From: Oceanobacter antarcticus
GTDB lineage: Bacteria; Pseudomonadota; Gammaproteobacteria; Pseudomonadales; Oceanobacteraceae
Length of the DNA stretch: 64,000 nucleotides
Direction of reading: 5' to 3'
NCBI RefSeq assembly: GCF_044962685.1
Contig: NZ_JBBKTX010000003.1
Span: 124,001-188,000, forward strand
Part shown: positions 33,137 through 42,057 of the stretch, one piece after another
How positions within the stretch are numbered: position 1 is the first letter of the stretch
Layout of the letters: the number at the start of each line of letters is the position of its first letter
Made by a program: the position numbers and the translations under genes
The notes under the pieces: model-generated
The model's database searches: none
The model's input: the letters and a program-made list of their open reading frames with translations, nothing else
Told to the model about the DNA's origin: nothing

Positions 33137-35836
33137 GTGAAAACAAAGTCGGTTAGCACTGCCGCCACTCGCAAAACTGGAGTGGCAAAAAGTGGAACGA
33201 ACTCAAACACCGCATTTTTGCTCAAATCGACCCCCCCACGAATCACGCGAGGATTCCTGGAACGTGATCGGCTGAAACTCGGTCGCATGCTCTTGACCGG
33301 CACAGCGGCCACTATCATTACGGCACCAACAGGTTTCGGTAAAACGTCACTGTTGAGCCAATGGCGGAGAGATGCACTGGCTCAAGGAAGCCTGACCTTC
33401 TGGTACAGTCTGGACAGCTATGACACTCCTCTGCGCCTGATAAAAGGCCTCTCTTACGCCGCTCACACTCAGTGTGGGAAACTCGGTTTTTCTGATGTGT
33501 TTTTGCAATGGCTTGATGCCTGCAACGACGCCGAGGAAGCAACAACCGCCTGGCTGGCCGAAATAGCAAAACTGTCAATAGAAGTGTTGCTACTCCTTGA
33601 CGAGGCCGATCAGCTTCCCCATGCCTCCCGCAAACAGACCCTGACCCAACTGTTAAAAAATGCACCTGCCAATCTGCATCTTGTGTTTGCAGCACGGTCA
33701 GAAGGCACGCTGCTCCCCAACCCGGTACTCAGCACCTGTTATGCCACTCGTATCACAGTGTCGGATCTGCGTTTTTCGCTCACAGAAACACTCGCTATCC
33801 TATTCTCAGTTCAAGGCAACCACGACAATCCGGAATCTGGAGTCAAACTGCACGAGCTTACAGAAGGTTGGCCGCTGGGCGTTCAGCTGGTTGTTGCTGC
33901 CCTGCAACGTAATAGCGATCTGGATGGGTTGCTGGAGTCCGCAACCTCCGATATCCATCGCTATTTCGTCAATCATCTGATCGACCACCAGTCAGCTGAA
34001 ACCGTTGAACTGCTAGCACGCCTGGCACAACTGGATGTTTTCCATCCGGCCATGTGTACCGATGTTCTGGGAAACGCAGCCTTCTCTCAAGACATTCTGC
34101 GGCTTCAGGAGGAGACCCCGTTCCTGGTGCAGGCAGAAGGAAGTGATTGGATGCGCCTACATGCAGCGGCACGAGAAGTCTTGCGCGAACGCTTGCTAAA
34201 GCTTCCTGCGAGCGTCAGACAAGCCATGGCCTTGCAAGCCAGTCTCTGGTATGCCCAGCACGATCTTTACGAAGAAGCAGCCGAACAATCATTTCTTGCA
34301 GGTGACATGGATAGTGCCATCGCTCTGATCAAAAGCCACAGCCAGCACATGACAGTCCAAGGCCGCAGTAACGTTATTCTGTCCTGGTATCAGCGTCTTT
34401 CCTTGGAAACCGTAAAACGTCACCCCAGTTTTTGGGTTCCATTAGCCTGGGCATTGGCCATGAGCGAGCGCCATGAAGAAGCAAAACCCTTGATTGAGCT
34501 GATTCTTTCCCTGCCAGATGCCTCTCTCTCAGAGCAGTTTGAAACAGATCTCATCTGTGCAACTGTTGCCGCATTTGCCGACCATGTTGATCTTCTGCAG
34601 GATCATATGAACAAATGGCCAGAACTTCCGCACGAAGTACAAATTAACTCCATTCCCATTCACTTGATCATCAAGGGTTGTTCCAGCCTCTATCATGGAC
34701 AGCCCCACCAGGCACGACATGACTTTGCCAGAATTGCCGAAATTGACAGGACACAGGCCTTCTCACCGGTGTCCTATGGTCATGCAGATTTAGCCAATGG
34801 TTTAAGCCATATATGGGAAGGGCGTTATGCATTGGCAGTGCAATGTTTACGGCCTGCACTCGCACAGGCAGAAGAAAATATGGATAGACGCTCTCCTGTC
34901 GCCTCAATGATTGCAGCCGGGTTAGCTCTTGCTGCCTGGGAAAACGACCAACCCGATAATCTGGGAGCCATCCTGGCAGGACGTCTGATTGTACTGGAAC
35001 GTAGCGGACTCCCTGACACACTAATCTCAGCCTATAAAGTTTTGGCCGGCCTTGCGGAACAAGAGAAACGTCAGGATCAGGCTCTCAACATACTGGAGTC
35101 CCTGCAGGCGATCGGAGAAACACGCAGACTACCCAGAGTAAGAGCAACCGCGTTACTGGAACTGGTAAAACTGCACTCGAAATACGGTCGGGCTGGCGCT
35201 GCACAGGCACTGAGTAATGAACTCGACTTGCTGATTCAGACTCATCAATCACAAATTGCAAAGCCATTTATTCCCTTAATGGCGCTGTATTCACAGCTGG
35301 CTCGCGCCTACTCTTCCCTTGCTGCCGATGACACCGATGCCGCGCTGGTAGCCGCCGAATCCGCAACACTACTGGCCTCCAAATTAAAACGTGGTGGAGA
35401 ATCGGTAGAAGCCGGTTTCATTCGCGCCAAGGTTATGAAGCGTCAACACAAGGCCAACGCACGATCCGTATACGATGAAGTTGTTAGCCATGCAGTGTCT
35501 GGTGGTATGACGAGACTTATCCGCACCGCTGCTGATGAGGAATACAAAATGTTGCCTGCAACACAAATGGCATTGGTTGATCAGCCAACAAAAAATGACC
35601 TGTTATTCCAGCAAGACCCGATCGTTCTGGGAGCAGCTCTGCTGACTCAAAAAGAGCGGGAAATCCTCGCTCTACTAAACCGCAATTTCAGTAACAAGGA
35701 GATTGCACGAGCCATGGATATTGGCGAGCAAACGGTGAAATGGCACTTGAAAAACCTGTTCAGCAAGCTGGACGCCAGCAGCCGCAAACACGCCGTTGCA
35801 CGCGCTCGTATGCTGGGCCTGATCAATACCGATTAA
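33137..35836 (+). CDS. MalT-type (LAL) LuxR-family regulator
   Basis: 899 residues from a GTG at 33137; a longer frame opens at 33044 but its first 31 codons look non-coding. TPPRITRGFLERDRL is the usual LAL start, ITAPTGFGKTSLLSQW Walker A, EVLLLLDEADQLP Walker B, then helical TPR-like repeats through the middle. C-terminal LuxR helix-turn-helix: LTQKEREILALLNRNFSNKEIARAMDIGEQTVKWHLKNLFSKLDA. Such regulators are ATP-dependent activators switched on by a metabolite. Position between two catabolic arms and beside DUF1302/DUF1329 makes it the likely activator of this region. Confidence 0.92.
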   Translation: MKTKSVSTAATRKTGVAKSGTNSNTAFLLKSTPPRITRGFLERDRLKLGRMLLTGTAATIITAPTGFGKTSLLSQWRRDALAQGSLTFWYSLDSYDTPLRLIKGLSYAAHTQCGKLGFSDVFLQWLDACNDAEEATTAWLAEIAKLSIEVLLLLDEADQLPHASRKQTLTQLLKNAPANLHLVFAARSEGTLLPNPVLSTCYATRITVSDLRFSLTETLAILFSVQGNHDNPESGVKLHELTEGWPLGVQLVVAALQRNSDLDGLLESATSDIHRYFVNHLIDHQSAETVELLARLAQLDVFHPAMCTDVLGNAAFSQDILRLQEETPFLVQAEGSDWMRLHAAAREVLRERLLKLPASVRQAMALQASLWYAQHDLYEEAAEQSFLAGDMDSAIALIKSHSQHMTVQGRSNVILSWYQRLSLETVKRHPSFWVPLAWALAMSERHEEAKPLIELILSLPDASLSEQFETDLICATVAAFADHVDLLQDHMNKWPELPHEVQINSIPIHLIIKGCSSLYHGQPHQARHDFARIAEIDRTQAFSPVSYGHADLANGLSHIWEGRYALAVQCLRPALAQAEENMDRRSPVASMIAAGLALAAWENDQPDNLGAILAGRLIVLERSGLPDTLISAYKVLAGLAEQEKRQDQALNILESLQAIGETRRLPRVRATALLELVKLHSKYGRAGAAQALSNELDLLIQTHQSQIAKPFIPLMALYSQLARAYSSLAADDTDAALVAAESATLLASKLKRGGESVEAGFIRAKVMKRQHKANARSVYDEVVSHAVSGGMTRLIRTAADEEYKMLPATQMALVDQPTKNDLLFQQDPIVLGAALLTQKEREILALLNRNFSNKEIARAMDIGEQTVKWHLKNLFSKLDASSRKHAVARARMLGLINTD

Positions 35837-35853
35837 CAGAGACCAGCGCCAAA

Positions 35854-36118
35854 AGGGGACATATTTAATCCGGTGCTCACTCTGGGCTACCGGAGGGTTT
35901 CGAAGCACGAAACCGACTTGCAGGCCTGACGGGTCACGTCAAACGTCGGCGACACAGAGTCGAAATCATCCGGCAGCCCCCGCAGGGCGCGGGTTGCCGC
36001 CGTCCAGTGCGGTGTTGACGAATGTGAAAAGGACGCGTCATTGCGCGGCATTCGCCGCCTTGCCCTGAACAACGGCAACACTCGCGCAGAGCCGGGCAGG
36101 ATTAAATAGATATCCCCT
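35854..36118. mobile_element. MITE-like 265-bp element with imperfect inverted ends
   Basis: Left end AGGGGACATATTTAATCC (35854-35871) and right end reading inwards AGGGGATATCTATTTAATCC (36118-36099) are imperfect inverted repeats. The interior is distinctly GC-richer than the flanks and has no supported gene. No flanking duplication is obvious. Part of the left end recurs at 47552-47576. Probably a non-autonomous or REP-like element; the rest of the gap 35837-36259 holds nothing I can name. Confidence 0.6.
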
Positions 36119-36259
36119 ATCAATTACTGTGGTCGAAATGACGGTGTTAAAAATCGACTCTAAATGCTTATTTATCACGCCTTTTTCGTTGATTTTTGCC
36201 TTGCCCTTTCATCACTCACTACAGTTTTAGATGCACTTAAAAGGTAATAATAAACCTCT

Positions 36260-37906
36260 TCACATATTGGGATAATTCGGTCCACCACTGCCTTCAGGAG
36301 TAACCCAAGTAATATTCTGGGCCGGATCCTTGATATCACAGGTTTTGCAGTGGATACAATTTTGCGCATTGATCTGAAATACCGGACTATTGGCCTCCTC
36401 AATAATTTCATACACGCCAGCCGGGCAAAAACGCTGCGCCGGTTCAGCATAAAGAGAGAAATTACTACCCAGAGGTATTGCCGGATCGGCCAGTTGCAAA
36501 TGGCATGGCTGGTTTTCGGCATGATTGGTATTCGACAGAAATACTGACGACAGCTTGTCAAAACTCAAGCGGTTATCGGGTTTCGGATATTGGAGTTTTT
36601 CACATTCCACTGCCGGTTTCAGGCACGCATGATCCGGCTGTCGATCATGCAAGGTAATCGGAATTTTGCCCGCAAACAGATTCTGGTCGACCCAGTTAAA
36701 GGCACCACCGGCCAAAGTACCGAACTTGTGCAAGGCCGCACCAAAATTGCGTGAACGATACAATTCATCATACAACCAGGATGCCTTCAGCTTGCTGGTA
36801 TAATCGACCAGCTCCCGAGTTTCAGATGGATTATTCAGCAAGACCTCAGCCATTGCCTCTGCCGCAATCATCCCCGACTTCATGGCGGTATGAGTGCCCT
36901 TGATCTTGCTGAAATTCAGCGTTCCGGCATTGCATCCAACCAGTACCCCACCCGGAAACACCATACCCGGCAAAGAGTTTAATCCCCCCTTGGTAATGGC
37001 ACGGGCACCATAGGAAACACGCTTGCCACCTACCAGATATTGGGACAGAACCGGGTGATGTTTAAGGCGCTGGAATTCATCAAACGGACTGAGCCAAGGG
37101 TTGCGATAGTTCAGATCAACAATCAGCCCCACAACAGCCTGGTTATTTTCCAGGTGGTAGAGAAAAAAGCCGCCGGAGCTGTCGTAATCAAGAGGCCAGC
37201 CCGAGCCATGAATAACCAGACCCGGCTTCGACAATTCAGGATTGATATCCCACAGTTCTTTGAACCCAAGACCGTAATGCTGGTTATCCGCATTGGCATC
37301 CAGCTGAAACTGGTCGATCAGCTGCTTGCCCAGATGGCCACGGCAACCTTCGGCAAACACGGTATATTTGCCGTAAAGATCAATGCCTTCCGTAAAATTA
37401 GGGCCACGTTTGCCATCGGCATCAATCCCCATATCACCGGTCGCCACACCCTTGACACAGCCATCGTCATAAAACAGTACCTCGGCAGCTGTAAATCCGG
37501 GAAAAATCGATACTCCCAGCGCTTCGGCCTGTTCTCCCAGCCAGCGACACAGATTGCCCAGGCTGACAATATAATTGCCATCGTTGTGCATAGTTTTAGG
37601 CACCAGAAATCCGGGGATTTTTCGTGCTTCCTGAGCGCTGTTCAGCAGATATATTTCATCTTCAGTAACCGCCGTATTGAGAGGAGCACCCATTGCCTGC
37701 CAATCCGGAAACAGCTCATCCAGCGCACGGGTTTCAATAACCGCTCCAGACAGAATATGGGCGCCAACTTCCGAGCCTTTTTCGACCACGCAAACCGACA
37801 ACTCCTTATCGGCGTTACTGGCCAGTTGCATCAAGCGGCAAGCAGTTGCCAGTCCGGCGGGACCAGAACCAACGATAACCACATCAAATTCAATCACGTC
37901 ACGCAT
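36260..37906 (-). CDS. Electron-transfer flavoprotein:ubiquinone oxidoreductase
   Basis: 548 residues, full family length. FDVVIVGSGPAGLATACRLMQ binds FAD; SGAVIETRALDELFPDW and GYGLGFKELWD-like blocks follow the family order. The C-terminal 4Fe-4S domain has RFCPAGVYEIIEE...NCIHCKTCDIKDP with four cysteines, ending WVTPEGSGGPNYPNM. Transfers electrons from reduced ETF to the ubiquinone pool at the membrane. Placed 26 bases after etfA in one operon, so this ETF route is dedicated to the cluster or at least co-regulated with it. Confidence 0.95.
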   Translation of the reverse strand: MRDVIEFDVVIVGSGPAGLATACRLMQLASNADKELSVCVVEKGSEVGAHILSGAVIETRALDELFPDWQAMGAPLNTAVTEDEIYLLNSAQEARKIPGFLVPKTMHNDGNYIVSLGNLCRWLGEQAEALGVSIFPGFTAAEVLFYDDGCVKGVATGDMGIDADGKRGPNFTEGIDLYGKYTVFAEGCRGHLGKQLIDQFQLDANADNQHYGLGFKELWDINPELSKPGLVIHGSGWPLDYDSSGGFFLYHLENNQAVVGLIVDLNYRNPWLSPFDEFQRLKHHPVLSQYLVGGKRVSYGARAITKGGLNSLPGMVFPGGVLVGCNAGTLNFSKIKGTHTAMKSGMIAAEAMAEVLLNNPSETRELVDYTSKLKASWLYDELYRSRNFGAALHKFGTLAGGAFNWVDQNLFAGKIPITLHDRQPDHACLKPAVECEKLQYPKPDNRLSFDKLSSVFLSNTNHAENQPCHLQLADPAIPLGSNFSLYAEPAQRFCPAGVYEIIEEANSPVFQINAQNCIHCKTCDIKDPAQNITWVTPEGSGGPNYPNM

Positions 37907-37931
37907 GCGTCACTCGCCTCTCAAACATCAA

Positions 37932-38861
37932 TCAGAGTTTTTCTGCAAACTCAGGCAACACTTGGAACAGATCCCCCACCAGGCCGTAATCAGCCACTTG
38001 GAAAATAGGGGCTTCGGCATCCTTATTGATGGCCACAATCACTTTGGATTCTTTCATACCGGCCAAATGCTGAATGGCACCGGAAATCCCCACAGCGATA
38101 TACAGCTCTGGTGCCACTATTTTTCCGGTCTGACCTACTTGTAGATCGTTACCGACAAAACCAGCATCAACGGCAGCACGGGAAGCACCAACAGCAGCAC
38201 CCAGCTTGTCCGCCAGTGATTCTATCAGAGCAAAATTCTCAGCCGATCCAACACCACGACCACCGGATACAATAATGCGTGCAGTCGTCAGCTCCGGACG
38301 ATCAGAGATAACTTTCTCTTCACTGACCAGTGTCGACAGCAGCGGCAGACCGTCAAAGGAAATGACATCAATCGGTGCGCTGTTTTCCTGCACTCCAACC
38401 TTCTCAAACGCCGAGCTGCGCACGGTGATAACCTTGAGTGCATCAAAGGATTGCACCGTTGCGATTGCGTTACCGGCATAAATCGGACGTTTGAAGGTGT
38501 CACTTCCTTCAATCGAGATAATTTCGGAAATCTGGGCAACATCCAGCAACGCTGCAGCACGCGGCATATAGTCCTTGCTGGTGGTATCGGCTGACGCCAG
38601 GATGTGGCTGTAACCGGAAGCCAGACCAACCACCAGACTGGCGACCGATTCGGCAATCAGAACCTGAAAAACAGGGTTATCAGCGACCAGTACACGGCAT
38701 ACACCGGAGAGCATTGAAGCCTGTGCTGCAACCCCGGCACAGCCGTGGCCTACCACCAGCACGGTGATGTTTGCGCCAATTTGGGCTGCAGCGGTCACCG
38801 CACTCAAGGTTGATGGATTCAGTTCATTATTGTCATGTGTGGCGATAACAAGCGTATTCAT
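37932..38861 (-). CDS. etfA: Electron-transfer flavoprotein alpha subunit
   Basis: 309 residues. The C-terminal FAD domain RIIVSGGRGVGSAENFALIESLADKLGAAVGASRAAVDAGFVGNDLQVGQTGKIVAPELYIAVGISGAIQHLAGMKESKVIVAINKD is textbook EtfA. Its ATG shares one base with the etfB stop, so the two subunits are translationally coupled. It accepts electrons from the acyl-CoA dehydrogenases at 21679 and 45679 (inferred from context). Confidence 0.96.
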   Translation of the reverse strand: MNTLVIATHDNNELNPSTLSAVTAAAQIGANITVLVVGHGCAGVAAQASMLSGVCRVLVADNPVFQVLIAESVASLVVGLASGYSHILASADTTSKDYMPRAAALLDVAQISEIISIEGSDTFKRPIYAGNAIATVQSFDALKVITVRSSAFEKVGVQENSAPIDVISFDGLPLLSTLVSEEKVISDRPELTTARIIVSGGRGVGSAENFALIESLADKLGAAVGASRAAVDAGFVGNDLQVGQTGKIVAPELYIAVGISGAIQHLAGMKESKVIVAINKDAEAPIFQVADYGLVGDLFQVLPEFAEKL

Positions 38862-39610
38862 CAGATTACCTGTGCCTCATTCTTCAATTTATCAATCAGC
38901 GCATCAACGCTATCAACCGTAATACCAGCCTGACGTACATCCGGGGACTCCACTTGCAGCTGTCGGACATGCTGTTTCAGCTCAACACCGAGATCACTGG
39001 GCTGCACAACTTCCAATGGTTTCTTTTTCGCCTTCATAATGTCAGGCAGCTTGGCATAACGGGGTTCATTCAGACGCAGATCGGTGGTTACAATCGCTGG
39101 TAACTCAAGCGCCAGCGTTTGCAGACCGCCGTCGATCTCGCGTGTTACCAGAGCACGGCCAGCCTCCATTTTTACAACCGAAGCAAAGGTGGCTTGAGGC
39201 CGTCCAGTCAGCGCTGCCAGCATCTGGCCAGTCTGATTGTTATCCGCATCAATGGATTGTTTGCCCAGCAACACCAGACCTGGCTGCTCGCGCTCGACCA
39301 GTTTTGCCAGCAGTTTGGCAACATTCAGCGACTCCAGCCCTTCTTCAGTATCAATCTGGATCGCGCGGTCAGCACCCAATGCCAATGCCGTACGCAGTTG
39401 CTCCTGAACGGCTTTTGTGCCAACAGAAACAACTATTACTTCGCTGGCAACTCCATTTTCACGCAGGCGCACCGCCTCCTCAATCGCAATCTCGCAAAAC
39501 GGATTCAATGACATTTTAACACTGGACAAATCGATATCACTGTTATCACTTTTGACGCGCACCTTGACGTTATAATCAACAACACGCTTTATACTTACGA
39601 GTACTTTCAT
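38861..39610 (-). CDS. etfB: Electron-transfer flavoprotein beta subunit
   Basis: 249 residues from MKVLVSIKRVVDYNVKVRVK at 39610, preceded by GAGGAG; six upstream codons dropped. ALGADRAIQI and LVLLGKQSIDADNNQTGQMLAALTGRPQATFASVV form the AMP/recognition region of EtfB. First gene of etfB-etfA-ETF-QO. Its leader (39611-39834) contains a small palindrome at 39795-39810. Confidence 0.96.
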   Translation of the reverse strand: MKVLVSIKRVVDYNVKVRVKSDNSDIDLSSVKMSLNPFCEIAIEEAVRLRENGVASEVIVVSVGTKAVQEQLRTALALGADRAIQIDTEEGLESLNVAKLLAKLVEREQPGLVLLGKQSIDADNNQTGQMLAALTGRPQATFASVVKMEAGRALVTREIDGGLQTLALELPAIVTTDLRLNEPRYAKLPDIMKAKKKPLEVVQPSDLGVELKQHVRQLQVESPDVRQAGITVDSVDALIDKLKNEAQVI

Positions 39611-39794
39611 AATCTCCTCACAGTCCAACCAGATTCAAACGTATATCACTGAGCACCGCAGCAACAGTGGGTACAGGTTTTACATGTAAATACCGAGTCA
39701 ATATTTTGAGCCCAAAGCGCCAAAACCGGCAAACTATGCGGGCCGTTTTATCGAATAAAATCCTGCCCAAAAAAACAGAAAAAATATCAAAAAC

Positions 39795-39810
39795 CAGCAT
39801 GACCATGCTG
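39795..39810. promoter_or_regulatory. Palindrome upstream of etfB
   Basis: CAGCATG and CATGCTG are perfect 7-base arms around AC, about 185 bases upstream of the etfB start and just after the SDR stop. Could be an operator or a weak hairpin; not followed by a T-run. Confidence 0.35.
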
Positions 39811-39834
39811 ACATCATCAATACAGAGAAAACAA

Positions 39835-40716
39835 TCAGCTGCGGATACGATCAATCATTCCGGCCAGCCCCATCGCCCTGAAAATCAGGCGATCAAAAAA
39901 GCGATCCGGCAAATATCGGGCAACATACCAGATCGGATGCATGGGATAACGTGGGTGCGGCTTTTCTGCCTTCAATATTCGCAGAACCAGGGCATTAACC
40001 TTGTTTGCCGGAATTGCATTTTTTTCCTGTTCAGGAAGGGATTTATTGAATTGCTGCCACATTTCCTGATAGGGAGTGCGGGAATAATCCTGGTCATTCA
40101 TTGATTGCCGAGACTTTTCAAAAAGACTGCTTTGAACAAATCCAGGCTCAATCGTTGAGACCTCGATACCATAAGGTATAAGTTCACGGCGAAATCCTTG
40201 ACCAAGCGCTTCTACAGCATGTTTGGACGCTGAATAGGCACTCATAAAGGGCGCTGTCATCGTCCCGGAAACTGATCCAATATTGATAATACGACCAGGA
40301 CGCTCAACCTTCTCGGCAGTCATACCGAGCAGTGGTAAAAAGGCGCGTGTTACGCGGATTACAGCAAAGAAGTTCACTTCCATCGTTTTACGAATTTCAT
40401 CAAGCGGCTGAAAAACAATCGGGCCGCTTAGACTTATTCCAGCATTATTGATCAATGCAAACAGAGATTCACTGCCAAGATAATCACTCACTGTCGTCAC
40501 TGCGGCTTCTACTGCAGAGGCATCACAGACATCCATGATTAATGGAACAAATTGATCTTGATATCGAGAAACCAGGTCGCTGGCATCGGCAGGTTTGCGA
40601 ACACTGCCAAATACTCGAAATCCCGATTGCATCAGCCCTTCAGCAATGGACTTGCCAATGCCAGTGGAGACACCGGTAACCACAACGGAACCTTTCGTTT
40701 TATTATCATAATTCAT
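39835..40716 (-). CDS. Short-chain dehydrogenase/reductase
   Basis: 293 residues. VVVTGVSTGIGKSIAEGLMQSGF (cofactor), ALINNAGISLSGPI (NNAG) and INIGSVSGTMTAPFMSAYSASKHAVEAL (Ser, Tyr, Lys). The C-terminus (HPRYPMHPIWYVARYLPDRFFDRLIFRAMGL) is hydrophobic and amphipathic, as in SDRs that act on steroids or retinoid-like lipids at membranes. GGGGA precedes the ATG. It has its own promoter (40788-40815) with a long inverted repeat, so it is separately controlled from the five-gene operon to its right. Confidence 0.9.
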   Translation of the reverse strand: MNYDNKTKGSVVVTGVSTGIGKSIAEGLMQSGFRVFGSVRKPADASDLVSRYQDQFVPLIMDVCDASAVEAAVTTVSDYLGSESLFALINNAGISLSGPIVFQPLDEIRKTMEVNFFAVIRVTRAFLPLLGMTAEKVERPGRIINIGSVSGTMTAPFMSAYSASKHAVEALGQGFRRELIPYGIEVSTIEPGFVQSSLFEKSRQSMNDQDYSRTPYQEMWQQFNKSLPEQEKNAIPANKVNALVLRILKAEKPHPRYPMHPIWYVARYLPDRFFDRLIFRAMGLAGMIDRIRS

Positions 40717-40745
40717 AGGATCCCCGATTTTTTAAAATAAAAAAT

Positions 40746-40800
40746 CCGTCAATATAAAAAAGCTCACAACAAAAATAAAAAAACTTTATTATATTGACGG
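40746..40800. repeat. Perfect 12-base inverted repeat in the SDR promoter region
   Basis: CCGTCAATATAA (40746-40757) and TTATATTGACGG (40789-40800) with 31 bases between. The right arm overlaps the -10 box of the promoter below; the left arm lies in the leader. A pair of operator sites for one dimeric regulator is the simplest reading. Confidence 0.6.
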
Positions 40801-40815
40801 CAAGTGCTGATTCAA
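40788..40815 (-). promoter_or_regulatory. Promoter of the SDR gene at 39835-40716
   Basis: On the minus strand TTGAAT (40810-40815), 16 bases and a perfect TATAAT (40788-40793), about 72 bases upstream of the ATG. Confidence 0.5.
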
Positions 40816-41008
40816 ACAAGGTACCACGCCATCAACCCCTGATATTAAAATTCAGTATCAGAATCTTTCAACCTCAAACACAGGATAGTCGAAAAAATCC
40901 GCTACCAGGAAAAACAGAATCTGGCAGAAACATTTGAATATTACTGCCTTGAAAGTGTTGCTTAGTGAAACGCTTACAAACAAGCATCCCAGAAGCAATC
41001 ATTTATGG

Positions 41009-42046
41009 TCAGCTTGCATTCGCCACTTTCAGAATCAATTTGCCAGGTTGTTTTCCACTGAAAATGGTTGGTAATAATCCAGGCGCTTTTTCAAAGCCTT
41101 CATGAATATTTTCTTCCACATGCAGTTTTCCTTCTTCAACCCAAGCGGCCAATTGTGCAGCGGCCGCCGGTATTTCATCTTTATAAAAGAACAGATGCAT
41201 GCCCCTGACTGTCAATTTATGCGTGCAGATTCTCATATAATTGCTTGGCCCTTGCAGCTTGACATCGGTATAACCCGACGACATGGCACCACAAATCAGC
41301 ACCCGGCCTTCGGGAGCCATATGCAACAGCAGGGTATCCAGCATATCGCCGCCGACATTATCAAAATAGGCATTCACACCTTGCGGACACAGTTCCTGCA
41401 GTCGCTCGCCAATATCCTCATTCTTGTAGTCAATCGCCGCGTCATAACCGGCATTATCAACAATCCACTGGCATTTGTCGGCACCACCGGCGATACCAAT
41501 CACTTTTTGGGCTCCCAATGCTCGTGCAATGGCACCCGCCAGAGAACCGGTTGCCCCGGTTGCTGCCGAGATCACAACAGTGTCACCCGGCTGAACACGC
41601 AGGCCATCCACAACACCAAAATATGCGGTTAGCCCACCAACCCCGAAAATTCCCAGATTCCACGACAGTGGAAAATTTGCTTTCGGTAGTTTCCTCAATG
41701 GCATTGGGCCATCGTTACGGACAATCAGGTAATCCTGCCAGCTCATAAAACCTTCAACCAGATCACCTGTCGCATAGTCAGGATCACAGGATTCGATCAC
41801 CTGACCAATGCCCACCGCCCGCATCGACTCTCCAATCTGAATCGATGGCATATAGCCACCATCTTCGGTGAGCCAGATACGTTGACTGGCGTCATAGCCA
41901 AAATACAGACTGCGCACCAATACATCACCGTCGCCTGGTACTGGTAGCTCACCTTTGTTGAAGATAAAATCCGTCGGTTTTACTGCGCCTTCTGGACGTT
42001 TCGCCAGAATCCACTGACGATTAATCAATGCTTGTGTAGAGGCCAT
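41009..42046 (-). CDS. NADP-dependent medium-chain reductase (PTGR/CurA-like)
   Basis: 345 residues. Zinc-free MDR fold: RSLYFGYDASQRIWLTEDGGYMPSIQIGESMRAVGIGQVIES at the N-terminus and DTVVISAATGATGSLAGAIARALGAQKVIGIAGGADKC as the nucleotide-binding motif. Family members reduce alpha,beta-unsaturated ketones or prostaglandin-like enones. Last gene of the five-gene operon; start preceded by AAGGAG and 11 bases after the ligase stop. May reduce a double bond in the acyl substrate that beta-oxidation cannot process. Confidence 0.9.
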   Translation of the reverse strand: MASTQALINRQWILAKRPEGAVKPTDFIFNKGELPVPGDGDVLVRSLYFGYDASQRIWLTEDGGYMPSIQIGESMRAVGIGQVIESCDPDYATGDLVEGFMSWQDYLIVRNDGPMPLRKLPKANFPLSWNLGIFGVGGLTAYFGVVDGLRVQPGDTVVISAATGATGSLAGAIARALGAQKVIGIAGGADKCQWIVDNAGYDAAIDYKNEDIGERLQELCPQGVNAYFDNVGGDMLDTLLLHMAPEGRVLICGAMSSGYTDVKLQGPSNYMRICTHKLTVRGMHLFFYKDEIPAAAAQLAAWVEEGKLHVEENIHEGFEKAPGLLPTIFSGKQPGKLILKVANAS

Positions 42047-42057
42047 GGAATACTCCT

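Noticed and set aside
33226..33260. CCCCCCCACGAA resembling the shared leader motif
   Set aside because: It codes for the conserved TPPRIT segment of the LAL regulator, so codon content explains it.
35887..36123. 78-codon frame inside the MITE-like element
   Set aside because: Low-complexity Arg/Ser-rich translation of a GC-rich repeat; no start context.
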